DNA of 6,750 nt from CG2-30-40-21 sp043806395 (GTDB taxonomy: Bacteria > UBA9089 > CG2-30-40-21), in the NCBI GenBank assembly GCA_043806395.1, contig JAZDHC010000112.1, forward strand, positions 1 to 6,750. The letters are read 5' to 3'. The notes beneath the pieces are model-generated. The model searched no databases, had not been told where the DNA came from, and saw only the letters and a program-made list of their open reading frames with translations. Positions 1-6,376 of the stretch are shown here, piece after piece (within the stretch, counting starts at the first letter, position 1; each line of letters starts with the position of its first letter). Position numbers and translations under genes: made by a program.

Positions 1-1354
1 TTATTATTGCCATATCTATCTTGCCACGATTGGTAGAATCTTCTACTCTCAGGGAGTATCCAAGTGAGGCAAAGACTGCATAAAATATTGACGCATAATA
101 TCCTTCATATTTGTCCAATTCATTCTTTACATACCATTCATAGGGTATGGCAGCAAAGAGTCTAAAAAATATGTTCCGCAAAGACTCAAAATTCATCTCT
201 TCTATGGTTTCATATATCTTTATCCTTGCCCGTTGATGTGCGACTGAATCAAAAACAAGATAGTTGGCAATATATTCATTCAGGCTTTTTCGGACCTCAA
301 GGTTAGGATAGGAAAGTGTGAAGCAAATATCACCACCTAAGTTCTTTTTATCCTTTATCGTCAAGTATCCTGTTTGAAATAACAATGCTTCAGGCTCTAT
401 AAAGTCTACATCAAAGCTACATATCAATGATTCCCCTGCCCTTATCTCTTCAAGGTCTGGGATGTAATACCGTTTGTTCTTCAATAACTTTATTAAGAAT
501 GCAGGTGAACCTGTCTCAAACCAATAATTCCTGAACTCCTTGCCTGAGCTATTTAAGAATAATAGTATATCAAAGGGGTTGTATACACCCTCTCCAAGCC
601 ATGAATATCCATTATACCACAATTTTACCTTTTCTAAATCCACACCTACAAGGTGTTCCGCAAACACTGCTTCTAAATCATTCTGGGTGTAGCCACAGAT
701 GGTGGCGAACCTTTCATCTAAGGTTATATCTTGCAGGTTGTTTAATCCTGAGAATAATGATACCTTGGAGAATTTACTAACCCCGGTCAGCATGACAAAC
801 TTAATATGGGCATCGGTTGATTTAAGGACAGAATACAGATTTTTAAGCTCTTCCCGCATTTCCTGTGCAATCTCTGGGGTTTCTATGTTATCTAAGATTG
901 GTTTATCATACTCATCGATTAAAACTACCACCCTTTGACTGTATTTCTCATTTGATTTTGCTATAAGCTCTCTAAAACGACCCGATATTGTTTCAAATTC
1001 ACACTGAACACCAAGTCGATCTTGATTAATCTTTAGTACCTCATCTATCTTTTTCTTTAATTCTTGGCTACTTTTTGACACACCCTCACCAAAATCTATC
1101 TTTATTACAGGATATTTCCGACTAAAATCCCATTTGTCTTCTATCCATAAACCATTAAAAAGCTCCTCCCTGCCCTCAAATAATTCCTTTATCGTGTCTA
1201 TTAATAATGACTTTCCAAACCTTCTTGGACGAGATAGGAAGAAATACTTGCCCTGATTTACAAGTTCATAGATTATCGTTGTTTTATCTGCATAGCAATA
1301 ATCCTCAAGTATTATTTCACTAAATGTTTGAATTCCTATTGGTAGTTTTTTCAT
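1..1354 (-). CDS. AAA-ATPase-like / PD-(D/E)XK nuclease family protein (3' end beyond window)
   Basis: This reading frame is open from ATG at 1352-1354 to the left edge, giving 451 visible residues; the stop lies outside. It begins MKKLPIGIQTFSEI, the usual opening of the AAA-ATPase_like (PF09820) family with a C-terminal PD-(D/E)XK domain (DUF1703, PF08011). The P-loop is the family's variant RPRRFGKS (residues 42-49). A Walker B, VVVLIDEYDKP, has D147/E148, followed by a sensor-like LTGVSKFSK (about 189-197) and the family motif WYNGYSW (about 246). The visible end, RGKIDMAI with D447, is the first half of the nuclease-like active site; the E-x-K half should lie just past the edge. Members run to roughly 500-560 residues, so some 60-100 are missing. 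A good ribosome binding site (GAGGTG, about 1361-1366) precedes the ATG. It lies 63 nt after der. The family is often multicopy and variable in environmental bacteria; its function is unknown and a defence or mobile-element link is only conjecture. Confidence 0.93.
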   Translation of the reverse strand, partial: MKKLPIGIQTFSEIILEDYCYADKTTIIYELVNQGKYFFLSRPRRFGKSLLIDTIKELFEGREELFNGLWIEDKWDFSRKYPVIKIDFGEGVSKSSQELKKKIDEVLKINQDRLGVQCEFETISGRFRELIAKSNEKYSQRVVVLIDEYDKPILDNIETPEIAQEMREELKNLYSVLKSTDAHIKFVMLTGVSKFSKVSLFSGLNNLQDITLDERFATICGYTQNDLEAVFAEHLVGVDLEKVKLWYNGYSWLGEGVYNPFDILLFLNSSGKEFRNYWFETGSPAFLIKLLKNKRYYIPDLEEIRAGESLICSFDVDFIEPEALLFQTGYLTIKDKKNLGGDICFTLSYPNLEVRKSLNEYIANYLVFDSVAHQRARIKIYETIEEMNFESLRNIFFRLFAAIPYEWYVKNELDKYEGYYASIFYAVFASLGYSLRVEDSTNRGKIDMAII

Positions 1355-1391
1355 AATTGCACCTCAATAGAGAAACACTCAAAACACAGAG

Positions 1392-1409
1392 AAAAAGGAA
1401 AGAATCCTT
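1392..1409 (-). terminator. Possible weak terminator after der
   Basis: On the minus strand, just past the der stop, AAGGA-TTCTT-TCCTT forms a 5-bp stem with a 5-nt loop and runs into a short T-tract (TTTTTC). The stem is short and A+T-rich, so this would be at best a leaky terminator between der and the AAA-ATPase gene. Confidence 0.22.
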
Positions 1410-1417
1410 GTTAGCTG

Positions 1418-2767
1418 TTACTTCTGCTTAATCGCAAACTTAATCGGCACACCCTCAAACCCGAATTCTTCACGGAGTTTTTTCATTAAATATTTAGAAT
1501 AGGCGGGAGTAAAAAGTGTTTCATTGTTGACAAACAAGGCAAATATTGGTGGTCCTGCCTTTACCTGAGTAGCATAACGAATCTTCAATTGTTTTCCCTT
1601 AATGGTTGGTGGCTGAATCTCTTCACAAGCCTTTTCGATTGCCCGATTAAGCTTGCCTGTTGATATTAATTTCCCATGCTTCTGAGCAGTACTCTCTATA
1701 AGGTTAAGGAGTCTGGTAATCCCCTGTTTCTTAAGGGCAGATGTAAAGACCACCTGAACATACACAAGATACGGGATTTGTTCCCGTATAAGATTTGCGT
1801 AAGCCTCCCGCAGTGTTTCAGTCTCCTCATCTAATGGCCTGGTGTCCCATTTATTAATAGCAATAATACATCCGCAGCCCCTCTCTTCTATCTTGGACAA
1901 TATTTTTTGATCCTGCTCGGTTAGCCCTTCATTGCAATCAATCATTAATACAGAGACACTAGAGCGTTTAACCGCATCTAATGCTCGCAAAACGCTTGAT
2001 TTTTCAACATCCTCTTCTATCTTTGCCTTTTTTCTAATCCCGGCAGTATCAATAAGAGTCATTTCTTTATTATTCCATGTGATAAGCGTATCAATCGTAT
2101 CCCGAGTTGTTCCCGGTACATTATCCACCAGCATCCTTTCCTCGCCGAGAATAGTATTTACCAAAGATGATTTGCCTACATTGGGCTTGCCAACAATAGC
2201 AACAGCAATTTGTTTTTTTCTTTTCTCATCTTCCGTATCTTCAACCAGAGGCGATGTTTCTTCATATTGAGGGAGATGAGAGATTATCTCATCAAGAAGG
2301 GTATTGATATTTAACCCATGAATACTTGATATAGCTATGGGATTACCCATGCCAAGCCTATAAAATTCAGAGATAAATTCTGGCTCTCGCAAAATATTAT
2401 CAACCTTATTTACAACCAATATGATGGGTTGAGTGGTTTTATGCAGCATATGGGATACTTCTCTATCTTGAGTCGCAATCCCATCCTGACCATCGCAAAG
2501 AAATACAATAACATCGGCTTCTTTAATAGCTACCTCTGCCTGATGCCTTATCCCTTGAAGCAATGAGTCATGGCTATTCACCTCAATTCCGCCGGTATCA
2601 ATAAGTACAAATTCAATCCCTGACCATGAGACTTCAATATAATTCCTGTCCCTTGTTACCCCTGGTGTGGGATGGACAATTGCCTGCCGGGTAGATGACA
2701 TCCGATTAAACAGGGTTGACTTGCCAACATTTGGTCTGCCTACAATAGCTACAACTGGTTTATTCAT
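1418..2767 (-). CDS. der: Ribosome-assembly GTPase Der (EngA)
   Basis: Der is an essential GTPase with two consecutive G domains and a C-terminal KH-like domain; it acts in the cytoplasm on maturation of the 50S ribosomal subunit. The 449-residue protein is of normal length. Domain 1 has GRPNVGKS (10-17), PGVTRD (35-40), DTGG (57-60), NKVD (120-123) and an ISSIHG G5-like loop (146-151; ISA is more usual). An acidic/basic linker (about 169-186) leads to domain 2 with GKPNVGKS (193-200), PGTTRD (218-223), DTAGIRKKAK (240-249) and NKWD (305-308). The KH-like domain occupies about 355-449 and includes GKQLKIRYATQ and a PPIFALFVNN segment. The start ATG follows a GGGAT-type ribosome binding site. 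It sits 23 nt downstream of the palindromic repeat that separates it from the HIT gene, so it may be read from the pilT promoter or from an unseen promoter of its own. Nothing is broken; identity is secure. Confidence 0.98.
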   Translation of the reverse strand: MNKPVVAIVGRPNVGKSTLFNRMSSTRQAIVHPTPGVTRDRNYIEVSWSGIEFVLIDTGGIEVNSHDSLLQGIRHQAEVAIKEADVIVFLCDGQDGIATQDREVSHMLHKTTQPIILVVNKVDNILREPEFISEFYRLGMGNPIAISSIHGLNINTLLDEIISHLPQYEETSPLVEDTEDEKRKKQIAVAIVGKPNVGKSSLVNTILGEERMLVDNVPGTTRDTIDTLITWNNKEMTLIDTAGIRKKAKIEEDVEKSSVLRALDAVKRSSVSVLMIDCNEGLTEQDQKILSKIEERGCGCIIAINKWDTRPLDEETETLREAYANLIREQIPYLVYVQVVFTSALKKQGITRLLNLIESTAQKHGKLISTGKLNRAIEKACEEIQPPTIKGKQLKIRYATQVKAGPPIFALFVNNETLFTPAYSKYLMKKLREEFGFEGVPIKFAIKQK

Positions 2768-2790
2768 TTTTTTATATCCCGTCCTTGCAT

Positions 2791-2877
2791 GGTAATAAGG
2801 TTATAAGGTAATCAGTAATCGGTAAAGAACAGACCTCTCTCCTACCGATTACCCTACTACCTTATGACCTTATGACC
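2791..2877. repeat. Palindromic intergenic repeat (imperfect 35-nt arms) between HIT gene and der
   Basis: The left arm (2791-2824) and right arm (2843-2877) are imperfect reverse complements, matching at roughly 30 of 35 positions, around an 18-nt loop (2825-2842). Each arm is built of near-8-nt units (GGTAATAA, GGTTATAA, GGTAATCA; on the other side CCTTATGA twice), ending at the loop in TAATCGGTA / TACCGATTA. A transcript would fold into a long hairpin. No transposase is present, so it looks like a small dispersed repeat (MITE- or REP-like). It fills nearly the whole gap, and its right end overlaps the last codons and the TAA stop (2870-2872) of the HIT gene. It could stabilise the 3' end of the upstream mRNA or lower read-through into der; the sequence does not show which. 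Confidence 0.85.
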
Positions 2878-3361
2878 TTCTTCCCTCTGCATACGCCTCT
2901 CTGAGTCTCTCAAGCGTCTTCCTCGGGTCCTCAACAATTATCTTAGAATTGCTTAATATGTCTACAAACCCAAGCTCATTCTTATACCTTGGGACAATAT
3001 GGAGGTGTAGATGGTCAATGCTTGCACCTGCAATAGTACCCATATTATAGCCAATGTTATACCCGGAAGGAGAATAAAGTTTATCAAGTATATCAAGGGT
3101 TTTTACAGTCAATTCCTGTATCTGGGATGTCTCTTCCTCATTCAACTCTCGAATATCCTTGATATGTCTATTGGGAAAGATCATTACATGTCCAGGGTTG
3201 TATGGATATAGATTCAAGGAGACAATCATATGCTGACTACGATAAATATCAAACTGGACTACCTTTTCATCCCTATCCCTGACCGCACAGAGGATACAAT
3301 CTACCTTTGGTTTCTCACCAAGCAGATAATTTTCCAGTTTAGAGGGGACAAACAGATGCAT
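2870..3361 (-). CDS. HIT-family (histidine triad) nucleotide hydrolase/transferase
   Basis: This 163-residue protein of the histidine-triad superfamily acts on dinucleotides or nucleotidyl conjugates by forming a nucleotidyl-histidine intermediate. The triad is clear in DHLHLHIVPRY (H117, H119, H121). Upstream are the typical YNPGHVMIFPNRH segment (54-66) and a C-x2-C pair (C22, C25) which, with H66 and H117, probably binds zinc as in zinc-containing HIT proteins. The long N-terminal lead resembles the Ap4A hydrolase/phosphorylase-like branch (Mycobacterium Rv2613c type) more than the short HinT branch, but the substrate cannot be read from sequence. The ATG (3359-3361) overlaps the gmhA stop by one base (TAATG), with a strong GGAGG (3368-3372) 6 nt before it, inside gmhA: a translational-coupling arrangement. 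The last two residues (Arg-Ser) and the stop lie in a palindromic repeat, so the tail may have been altered by its arrival. Confidence 0.93.
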   Translation of the reverse strand: MHLFVPSKLENYLLGEKPKVDCILCAVRDRDEKVVQFDIYRSQHMIVSLNLYPYNPGHVMIFPNRHIKDIRELNEEETSQIQELTVKTLDILDKLYSPSGYNIGYNMGTIAGASIDHLHLHIVPRYKNELGFVDILSNSKIIVEDPRKTLERLREAYAEGRRS

Positions 3362-3927
3362 TATTTTCCTCCAAACAACGATTGTTCTACAAGCAGGCAG
3401 ATAATATGAATAATGGTAATATGTGCCTCCTGTATTCTTGGGGTATTAGATGATGGGACAACAATGCAAACATCTGTCATATCCTTGAGTTTGCCTCCAT
3501 CCTTGCCAGTAAATCCAATGGTCATGGCACCATTTTTTTTAGCCATGGCTATTCCCTTAAGCACATTAGGAGAGTTTCCTGAGGTACTTATTCCAATCAC
3601 TACATCATCAGTCTCTGCTAACGCCTCTATCTGCCTTGAGAATATATCATCAAACCCATAATCATTGCCTATTGCTGTCAGGATAGATGTGTCAGTAGTC
3701 AAGGCAATTGCGCCAAGTGCCTGTCTTTCCATCTTAAACCTGCCCACCAACTCACCAGCCATGTGTTGAGCATCTGCAGCTGACCCACCATTGCCACAAA
3801 TAAGTACCTTTTTATGCTGCTTATAGGCATTAATAATCAGCCTTATGGCATCAGATACATCCTTGATAGGGATATTATTTTTGACATCAATACTTTCCTG
3901 AATCTCTCTGTTTATTATTTCTCTCAT
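3361..3927 (-). CDS. gmhA: Sedoheptulose-7-phosphate isomerase (phosphoheptose isomerase), SIS domain
   Basis: GmhA converts sedoheptulose 7-phosphate to D-glycero-D-manno-heptose 7-phosphate, the first step to ADP- or GDP-activated heptose for lipopolysaccharide cores or S-layer and capsule glycans; it is cytoplasmic and tetrameric. The protein has 188 residues (E. coli GmhA has 192) and is one SIS domain: CGNGGSAADAQH (44-55), AGELVGRF with the catalytic glutamate at E59, the GNDYGFDDIFSRQ block (87-99), the sugar-phosphate loop GISTSGNSPNV (112-122), FTGKDGG (139-145) and RIQEAHITIIH with Q166 and the catalytic histidine H174. E59 and H174 match E. coli E65 and H180 at a constant offset of six. 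The paralogue DiaA shares the fold, but the catalytic pair favours GmhA. A strong ribosome binding site (GGAAGGGG) lies before the ATG. It is 18 nt downstream of pilT, so co-transcribed. Other heptose genes (gmhB, hldE or hddA/hddC) are not in the window. Confidence 0.93.
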   Translation of the reverse strand: MREIINREIQESIDVKNNIPIKDVSDAIRLIINAYKQHKKVLICGNGGSAADAQHMAGELVGRFKMERQALGAIALTTDTSILTAIGNDYGFDDIFSRQIEALAETDDVVIGISTSGNSPNVLKGIAMAKKNGAMTIGFTGKDGGKLKDMTDVCIVVPSSNTPRIQEAHITIIHIICLLVEQSLFGGK

Positions 3928-3945
3928 AAAACCCCTTCCGTTTTT

Positions 3946-5028
3946 TTAATGTTTCATCCCCAAATCGCCTACCAATTGTTTGAAATCCCGTGGATTAATG
4001 GCTACATTAAGTGCGTCATCATAGGCAACAATATGTTGATGTACAAGTTGTGACAGGGATTGATCCATACTCATCATGCCCTGTTTTTTACCTGTTTGAA
4101 GCACAGAGGCAATCTGGTATGTCTTTGCTTCTCGGATCAATGATCTCACTGCCGGGGTAGCTATCAGGGTCTCAAATGCAGCAATTCTTCCACTTCCGTC
4201 AGCTTTTTTGACTAAGAGTTGAGAAATAATGCCTACAAGGTTTACGGTTAACTGCATTCTTACCTGTTGCTGTTGATGTGGTGGAAAGACATCAACGATT
4301 CGGTCTATGGTGGAGATGGTATCGGTTGTATGCAGGGTTCCCAACACCAGATGTCCTGTTTCCGCAGCAGTTACAGCCAAAGAAATGGTCTCAAGGTCAC
4401 GCATTTCTCCAACTAAGATAACATCAGGATCCTCTCTAAAGACATGTTTTAATGCCTCAGAAAAGAAGTAGGTATCTCTTCCCAATTCCCGTTGGTTAAC
4501 AAGGCTTTCCTTGCAGGTATGAACAAACTCAATAGGATCCTCAATAGTCATGATATGATGTGGAAACTTTTTATTTATATAATCAATTAAGGCAGCCTGT
4601 GTCGTTGATTTTCCACATCCAGATGAGCCGGTAATCACGATTAATCCTCTGGGACGAGAACATAACTCCATGCAAATAGGGGGGATTCCTAATTCTTCTA
4701 TTGTTGAAATATTGAAGGGAATGATTCTGGTAACAATCCCTATCATCTCCCTTTGTTGGAAGATATGTGTTCTGAATCTGGCAAGTCCCGGGATATCATA
4801 TCCAACATCTACGCCCATGTCTTCAGCAAACCTTTTCCGTTGATTTTCATCCATGATACTCATAGCCATTTGTTTTACCTGTTCAGCAGATAAAGGCGGC
4901 ATTTGTTTCAAAGGCATAATCTCCCCCTGAATACGAAGAAGGGGATGGCTTTCTGCCTTCAGATGAAGGTCTGAAGCCTTGCATTTTACAGCTATTTCGA
5001 GAAATTTATCAAAATCTCTTCTGGCCAT
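3946..5028 (-). CDS. pilT: Type IV pilus retraction ATPase PilT
   Basis: PilT is the hexameric ATPase at the cytoplasmic base of type IV pili that depolymerises pilin, powering twitching motility and often DNA uptake. The 360-residue protein has normal length and all the landmarks of the family: KASDLHLK in the N-terminal PAS-like domain (17-24), a Walker A written GSSGCGKS (134-141; GPTGSGKS is usual), Asp box IMTIEDPIEF (159-168), Walker B VILVGEMRDLETI (203-215), His box AAETGHLVLGTLHT (221-234), and AVRSLIRE (293-300), the PilT equivalent of the C-terminal AIRNLIRE motif needed for retraction. A GMMSMDQSL element follows. The C-terminal motif and lack of an N-terminal extension argue against the extension ATPase PilB; PilU is less likely but not excluded. 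The ATG is preceded by AAGGTG (5036-5041). A near-consensus promoter lies about 50 nt upstream, and gmhA follows 18 nt after the stop. No other pilus gene is in the window. Confidence 0.96.
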   Translation of the reverse strand: MARRDFDKFLEIAVKCKASDLHLKAESHPLLRIQGEIMPLKQMPPLSAEQVKQMAMSIMDENQRKRFAEDMGVDVGYDIPGLARFRTHIFQQREMIGIVTRIIPFNISTIEELGIPPICMELCSRPRGLIVITGSSGCGKSTTQAALIDYINKKFPHHIMTIEDPIEFVHTCKESLVNQRELGRDTYFFSEALKHVFREDPDVILVGEMRDLETISLAVTAAETGHLVLGTLHTTDTISTIDRIVDVFPPHQQQQVRMQLTVNLVGIISQLLVKKADGSGRIAAFETLIATPAVRSLIREAKTYQIASVLQTGKKQGMMSMDQSLSQLVHQHIVAYDDALNVAINPRDFKQLVGDLGMKH

Positions 5029-5064
5029 AATATTACACCTTTAACTATTTTGATATGTGGTAGA

Positions 5065-5099
5065 GGCTGAACTATTACCATAGTTTACATTATTCAGCC
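5065..5099. promoter_or_regulatory. Inverted repeat spanning the pilT -10 region (possible operator)
   Basis: GGCTGAA (5065-5071) and TTCAGCC (5093-5099) are perfect 7-bp inverted repeats 21 nt apart. One arm lies in the promoter spacer and the other just downstream of the likely start site, so they bracket the -10 box. This is a plausible binding site for a dimeric repressor, with half-sites about 28 bp centre to centre, or a chance pairing. In RNA only the downstream arm would be transcribed, so it is not a leader hairpin. Confidence 0.35.
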
Positions 5100-5110
5100 A
5101 GATATGTCAA
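5082..5110 (-). promoter_or_regulatory. Sigma70-type promoter of the pilT-gmhA-HIT operon
   Basis: On the minus strand a perfect -35 box TTGACA (5105-5110) is followed by exactly 17 nt and a -10 box TAAACT (5082-5087; 4 of 6, with the key first TA and last T). Transcription would start near 5075, giving a leader of about 46 nt before the pilT ATG. This is the best promoter in the window and sits exactly where the operon needs one. Confidence 0.75.
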
Positions 5111-5332
5111 GGAAAAAAATAGGGCAAACGCTCTCGGTCAGTTGAGAAGAGGAAAAAGATGCACCACAAAGGCACAAAAGGGAGGGGGAAGAAGACACAG
5201 AGGCGGAAATATTGAAGGGAGGCAGAGGAAAAGAAGTGTTATTTACACTGGGACAGTAGCATATCTTCTGTTGGCTTAATAAACTTCTTGTTAGCCAGTA
5301 GCGAGTGGTGTCTTGCGTAAGTCCTAATTAAT
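5111..5332. other. Gene-free stretch between zinc-ribbon gene and pilT promoter
   Basis: No convincing gene was found here on either strand. From about 5162 to 5227 the sequence is purine-rich and carries degenerate copies of a CACAGAG/CACAAAGG-type repeat (for example ACCACAAAGGCACAAAAGG, then ACACAGAGGCGG), the same style as the perfect palindrome at the right edge of the window. From about 5244 to 5332 it is unassigned; the minus strand there contains GGACTTACGCAAG (about 5311-5323), which resembles ends of small transposable elements in other bacteria, but no element can be delimited. Confidence 0.5.
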
Positions 5333-5385
5333 GTAGCGGAGGTCTTTAGACCTCCAATAGATGGAAGGCTAAAGCCTTCCGCTAC
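5333..5385. repeat. Cruciform-like repeat with two inner hairpins; possible terminator of the zinc-ribbon gene
   Basis: An outer 7-bp stem, GTAGCGG (5333-5339) with CCGCTAC (5379-5385), encloses two perfect hairpins: GGAGGTCTTTAGACCTCC (5338-5355) and GGAAGGCTAAAGCCTTCC (5363-5380). The hairpins overlap the outer stem by two bases, so either the long fold or a three-way, tRNA-like fold can form. The two inner hairpins are themselves similar (GGAGGTCT and GGAAGGCT arms). It lies 18 nt beyond the stop of the zinc-ribbon gene. There is no T-tract after either hairpin, so a classical intrinsic terminator is not shown, but the strong stems could end or protect that transcript. The compact, symmetrical structure suggests a dispersed genomic repeat rather than a gene-specific signal. 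Confidence 0.85.
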
Positions 5386-5403
5386 TTATGACCTATATTA
5401 TTT

Positions 5404-6108
5404 CTATTCCTTCCAATAAAGTATTCTGGCACAAGAATTACATCGGATTATATCTTTACCCATTTTTACCTCATTTATCTGTTGAGGGGGAAGGGTAACA
5501 AAACATCCCTGACAAATGCCTCCATTAATGTGAACCATAGCCAGATTATTTCTACTTAGCCGCAACTTTTCATAATTAGTCAGAAACGATGGCTCAATAG
5601 CACCCACAATCTTTTGTCTTTTTGTATTCATCTCAAGCAATTCTTGAGTATTTATCTTAATATCTGATTCTATTTTTTGACTCTGGCGATTAAAATCTTC
5701 ACTTTTTTCCTTGAATTCCTTTTCCTCTTCCACTATTTTTTTAGCAATATCATCTATCTCAGCCATCAGGGTAAGAAGGGTATCCTCGGTATCTGATCTT
5801 TCTTTTCTTGATTTTGCTATCTCATGATCTACTGCCTCTAATTCTTTTTGTGATTTAACCTGATATATCTTTTTTTCAAATCCATCTATATTTTGTTCTA
5901 CTTGTTGGAGCTTGCGTTCATTATGCCTCAAATCCTTTTGCAGCCCATCATGCTTTTCTTTTATTTCCCGTAAGATAACCTCTTTTTTAGCAATTTCTTC
6001 CTTTTCTTTTTCCAATTGTTTGTTTAGATTAAGGTTAGTAGATTCAATCTCTTTAATAGAAATATCTATCTGTTGAAGTTCAATCAATGCCATTAATTCA
6101 GGTACCAC
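5404..6108 (-). CDS. Coiled-coil protein with C-terminal C4 zinc ribbon (DUF164 / CT398-like)
   Basis: With the GTG start at 6106-6108 the protein has 234 residues. Residues from about 8 to 170 form a highly charged, helical coiled-coil hairpin rich in Lys and Glu, including the family-typical IYQVKSQKELEAVDHEI stretch. It ends in a zinc ribbon with C199-x2-C202 (GGICQGCFVTLPPQ) and C223-x2-C226 (IRCNSCARILYW). This is the architecture of the widespread zf-RING_7/DUF164 family, whose role is mostly unknown; the Chlamydia member CT398 has been reported to contact sigma54 and the type III export apparatus. The start is chosen because AAGGAG (6115-6120) is 6 nt before GTG. The in-frame ATG at 6091-6093 would be 21 nt away, and longer frames run into the tRNA-Val gene. 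The 29-nt gap to that tRNA has no promoter, so co-transcription with the tRNAs is likely. Family assignment is firm, function is not. Confidence 0.92.
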   Translation of the reverse strand: MVPELMALIELQQIDISIKEIESTNLNLNKQLEKEKEEIAKKEVILREIKEKHDGLQKDLRHNERKLQQVEQNIDGFEKKIYQVKSQKELEAVDHEIAKSRKERSDTEDTLLTLMAEIDDIAKKIVEEEKEFKEKSEDFNRQSQKIESDIKINTQELLEMNTKRQKIVGAIEPSFLTNYEKLRLSRNNLAMVHINGGICQGCFVTLPPQQINEVKMGKDIIRCNSCARILYWKE

Positions 6109-6114
6109 AATAAT

Positions 6115-6120
6115 CTCCTT
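6115..6120 (-). promoter_or_regulatory. Ribosome binding site fixing the GTG start of the zinc-ribbon gene
   Basis: AAGGAG lies 6 nt upstream of GTG (6106-6108), ideal spacing, whereas the next in-frame ATG is 21 nt away. It falls in the 29-nt gap after tRNA-Val, so it becomes available on an mRNA end made by 3' processing of the tRNA. Confidence 0.8.
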
Positions 6121-6137
6121 GTAACTACTGGCAAAAA

Positions 6138-6214
6138 TGGTGGGCGAAATAGGATTCGAACCTACGACCCCCTGCATGTGACGCAGGTGCTCTAACCAAC
6201 TGAGCTATTCGCCC
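6138..6214 (-). tRNA. tRNA-Val (anticodon CAC), CCA encoded
   Basis: A complete 77-nt cloverleaf including CCA. The acceptor GGGCGAA pairs with TTCGCCC, the discriminator is A, and CCA is encoded (6138-6140). The D arm is GCTC-AGTTGGTTA-GAGC. The anticodon arm CCTGC-GTCACAT-GCAGG gives U33 followed by CAC, reading the valine codon GUG. A 5-nt variable loop (GGGTC) and T arm GTAGG-TTCGAAT-CCTAT follow. Position 32 is G, less usual than a pyrimidine, with T at 38. A73 and the A35/C36 of the anticodon fit valine identity. Confidence 0.95.
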
Positions 6215-6245
6215 AAATAATGTACCGTAGCTGTAATCTTACAAA

Positions 6246-6322
<77 letters not shown>

Positions 6323-6333
6323 GTTACATAATA

Positions 6334-6362
6334 TATATACAACCCCCCACTGTGATTGTCCT
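6334..6362 (-). promoter_or_regulatory. Candidate promoter for the tRNA-Ile2 / tRNA-Val / zinc-ribbon transcript
   Basis: On the minus strand, AGGACA (6357-6362; 4 of 6 to TTGACA) is followed by 17 nt and TATATA (6334-6339). Transcription would begin near 6327, a few bases before the tRNA 5' end at 6322. The boxes are imperfect and the TATATATATTAT run allows other -10 registers, so location supports this more than sequence. Confidence 0.35.
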
Positions 6363-6376
6363 AAATATCAACCTTT

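Noticed and set aside
699..938. Plus-strand open frame of 79 codons
   Set aside because: Lies antisense within the AAA-ATPase/PD-(D/E)XK gene, no ribosome binding site or family resemblance; a shadow frame.
1932..2270. Plus-strand open frame of 112 codons
   Set aside because: Antisense to the conserved second G domain of der; low-complexity Ser/Phe-rich translation typical of a reversed coding frame.
3361..3927. SIS protein as DiaA (DnaA-binding replication initiator)
   Set aside because: The GmhA catalytic glutamate and histidine (E59, H174) are both present at the E. coli spacing, so the isomerase is the better call.
3011..4053. Several short plus-strand open frames (3011-3211, 3413-3661, 3814-4053)
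   Set aside because: All are antisense to HIT, gmhA or the end of pilT and show no independent coding signal.
6109..6177. In-frame N-terminal extension of the zinc-ribbon protein from an ATG at 6175-6177 (MQGVVGSNPISP...)
   Set aside because: That ATG and the following codons lie inside tRNA-Val; the peptide is the usual artefact of translating a tRNA 3' half. The ribosome binding site at 6115-6120 points to GTG at 6106-6108.
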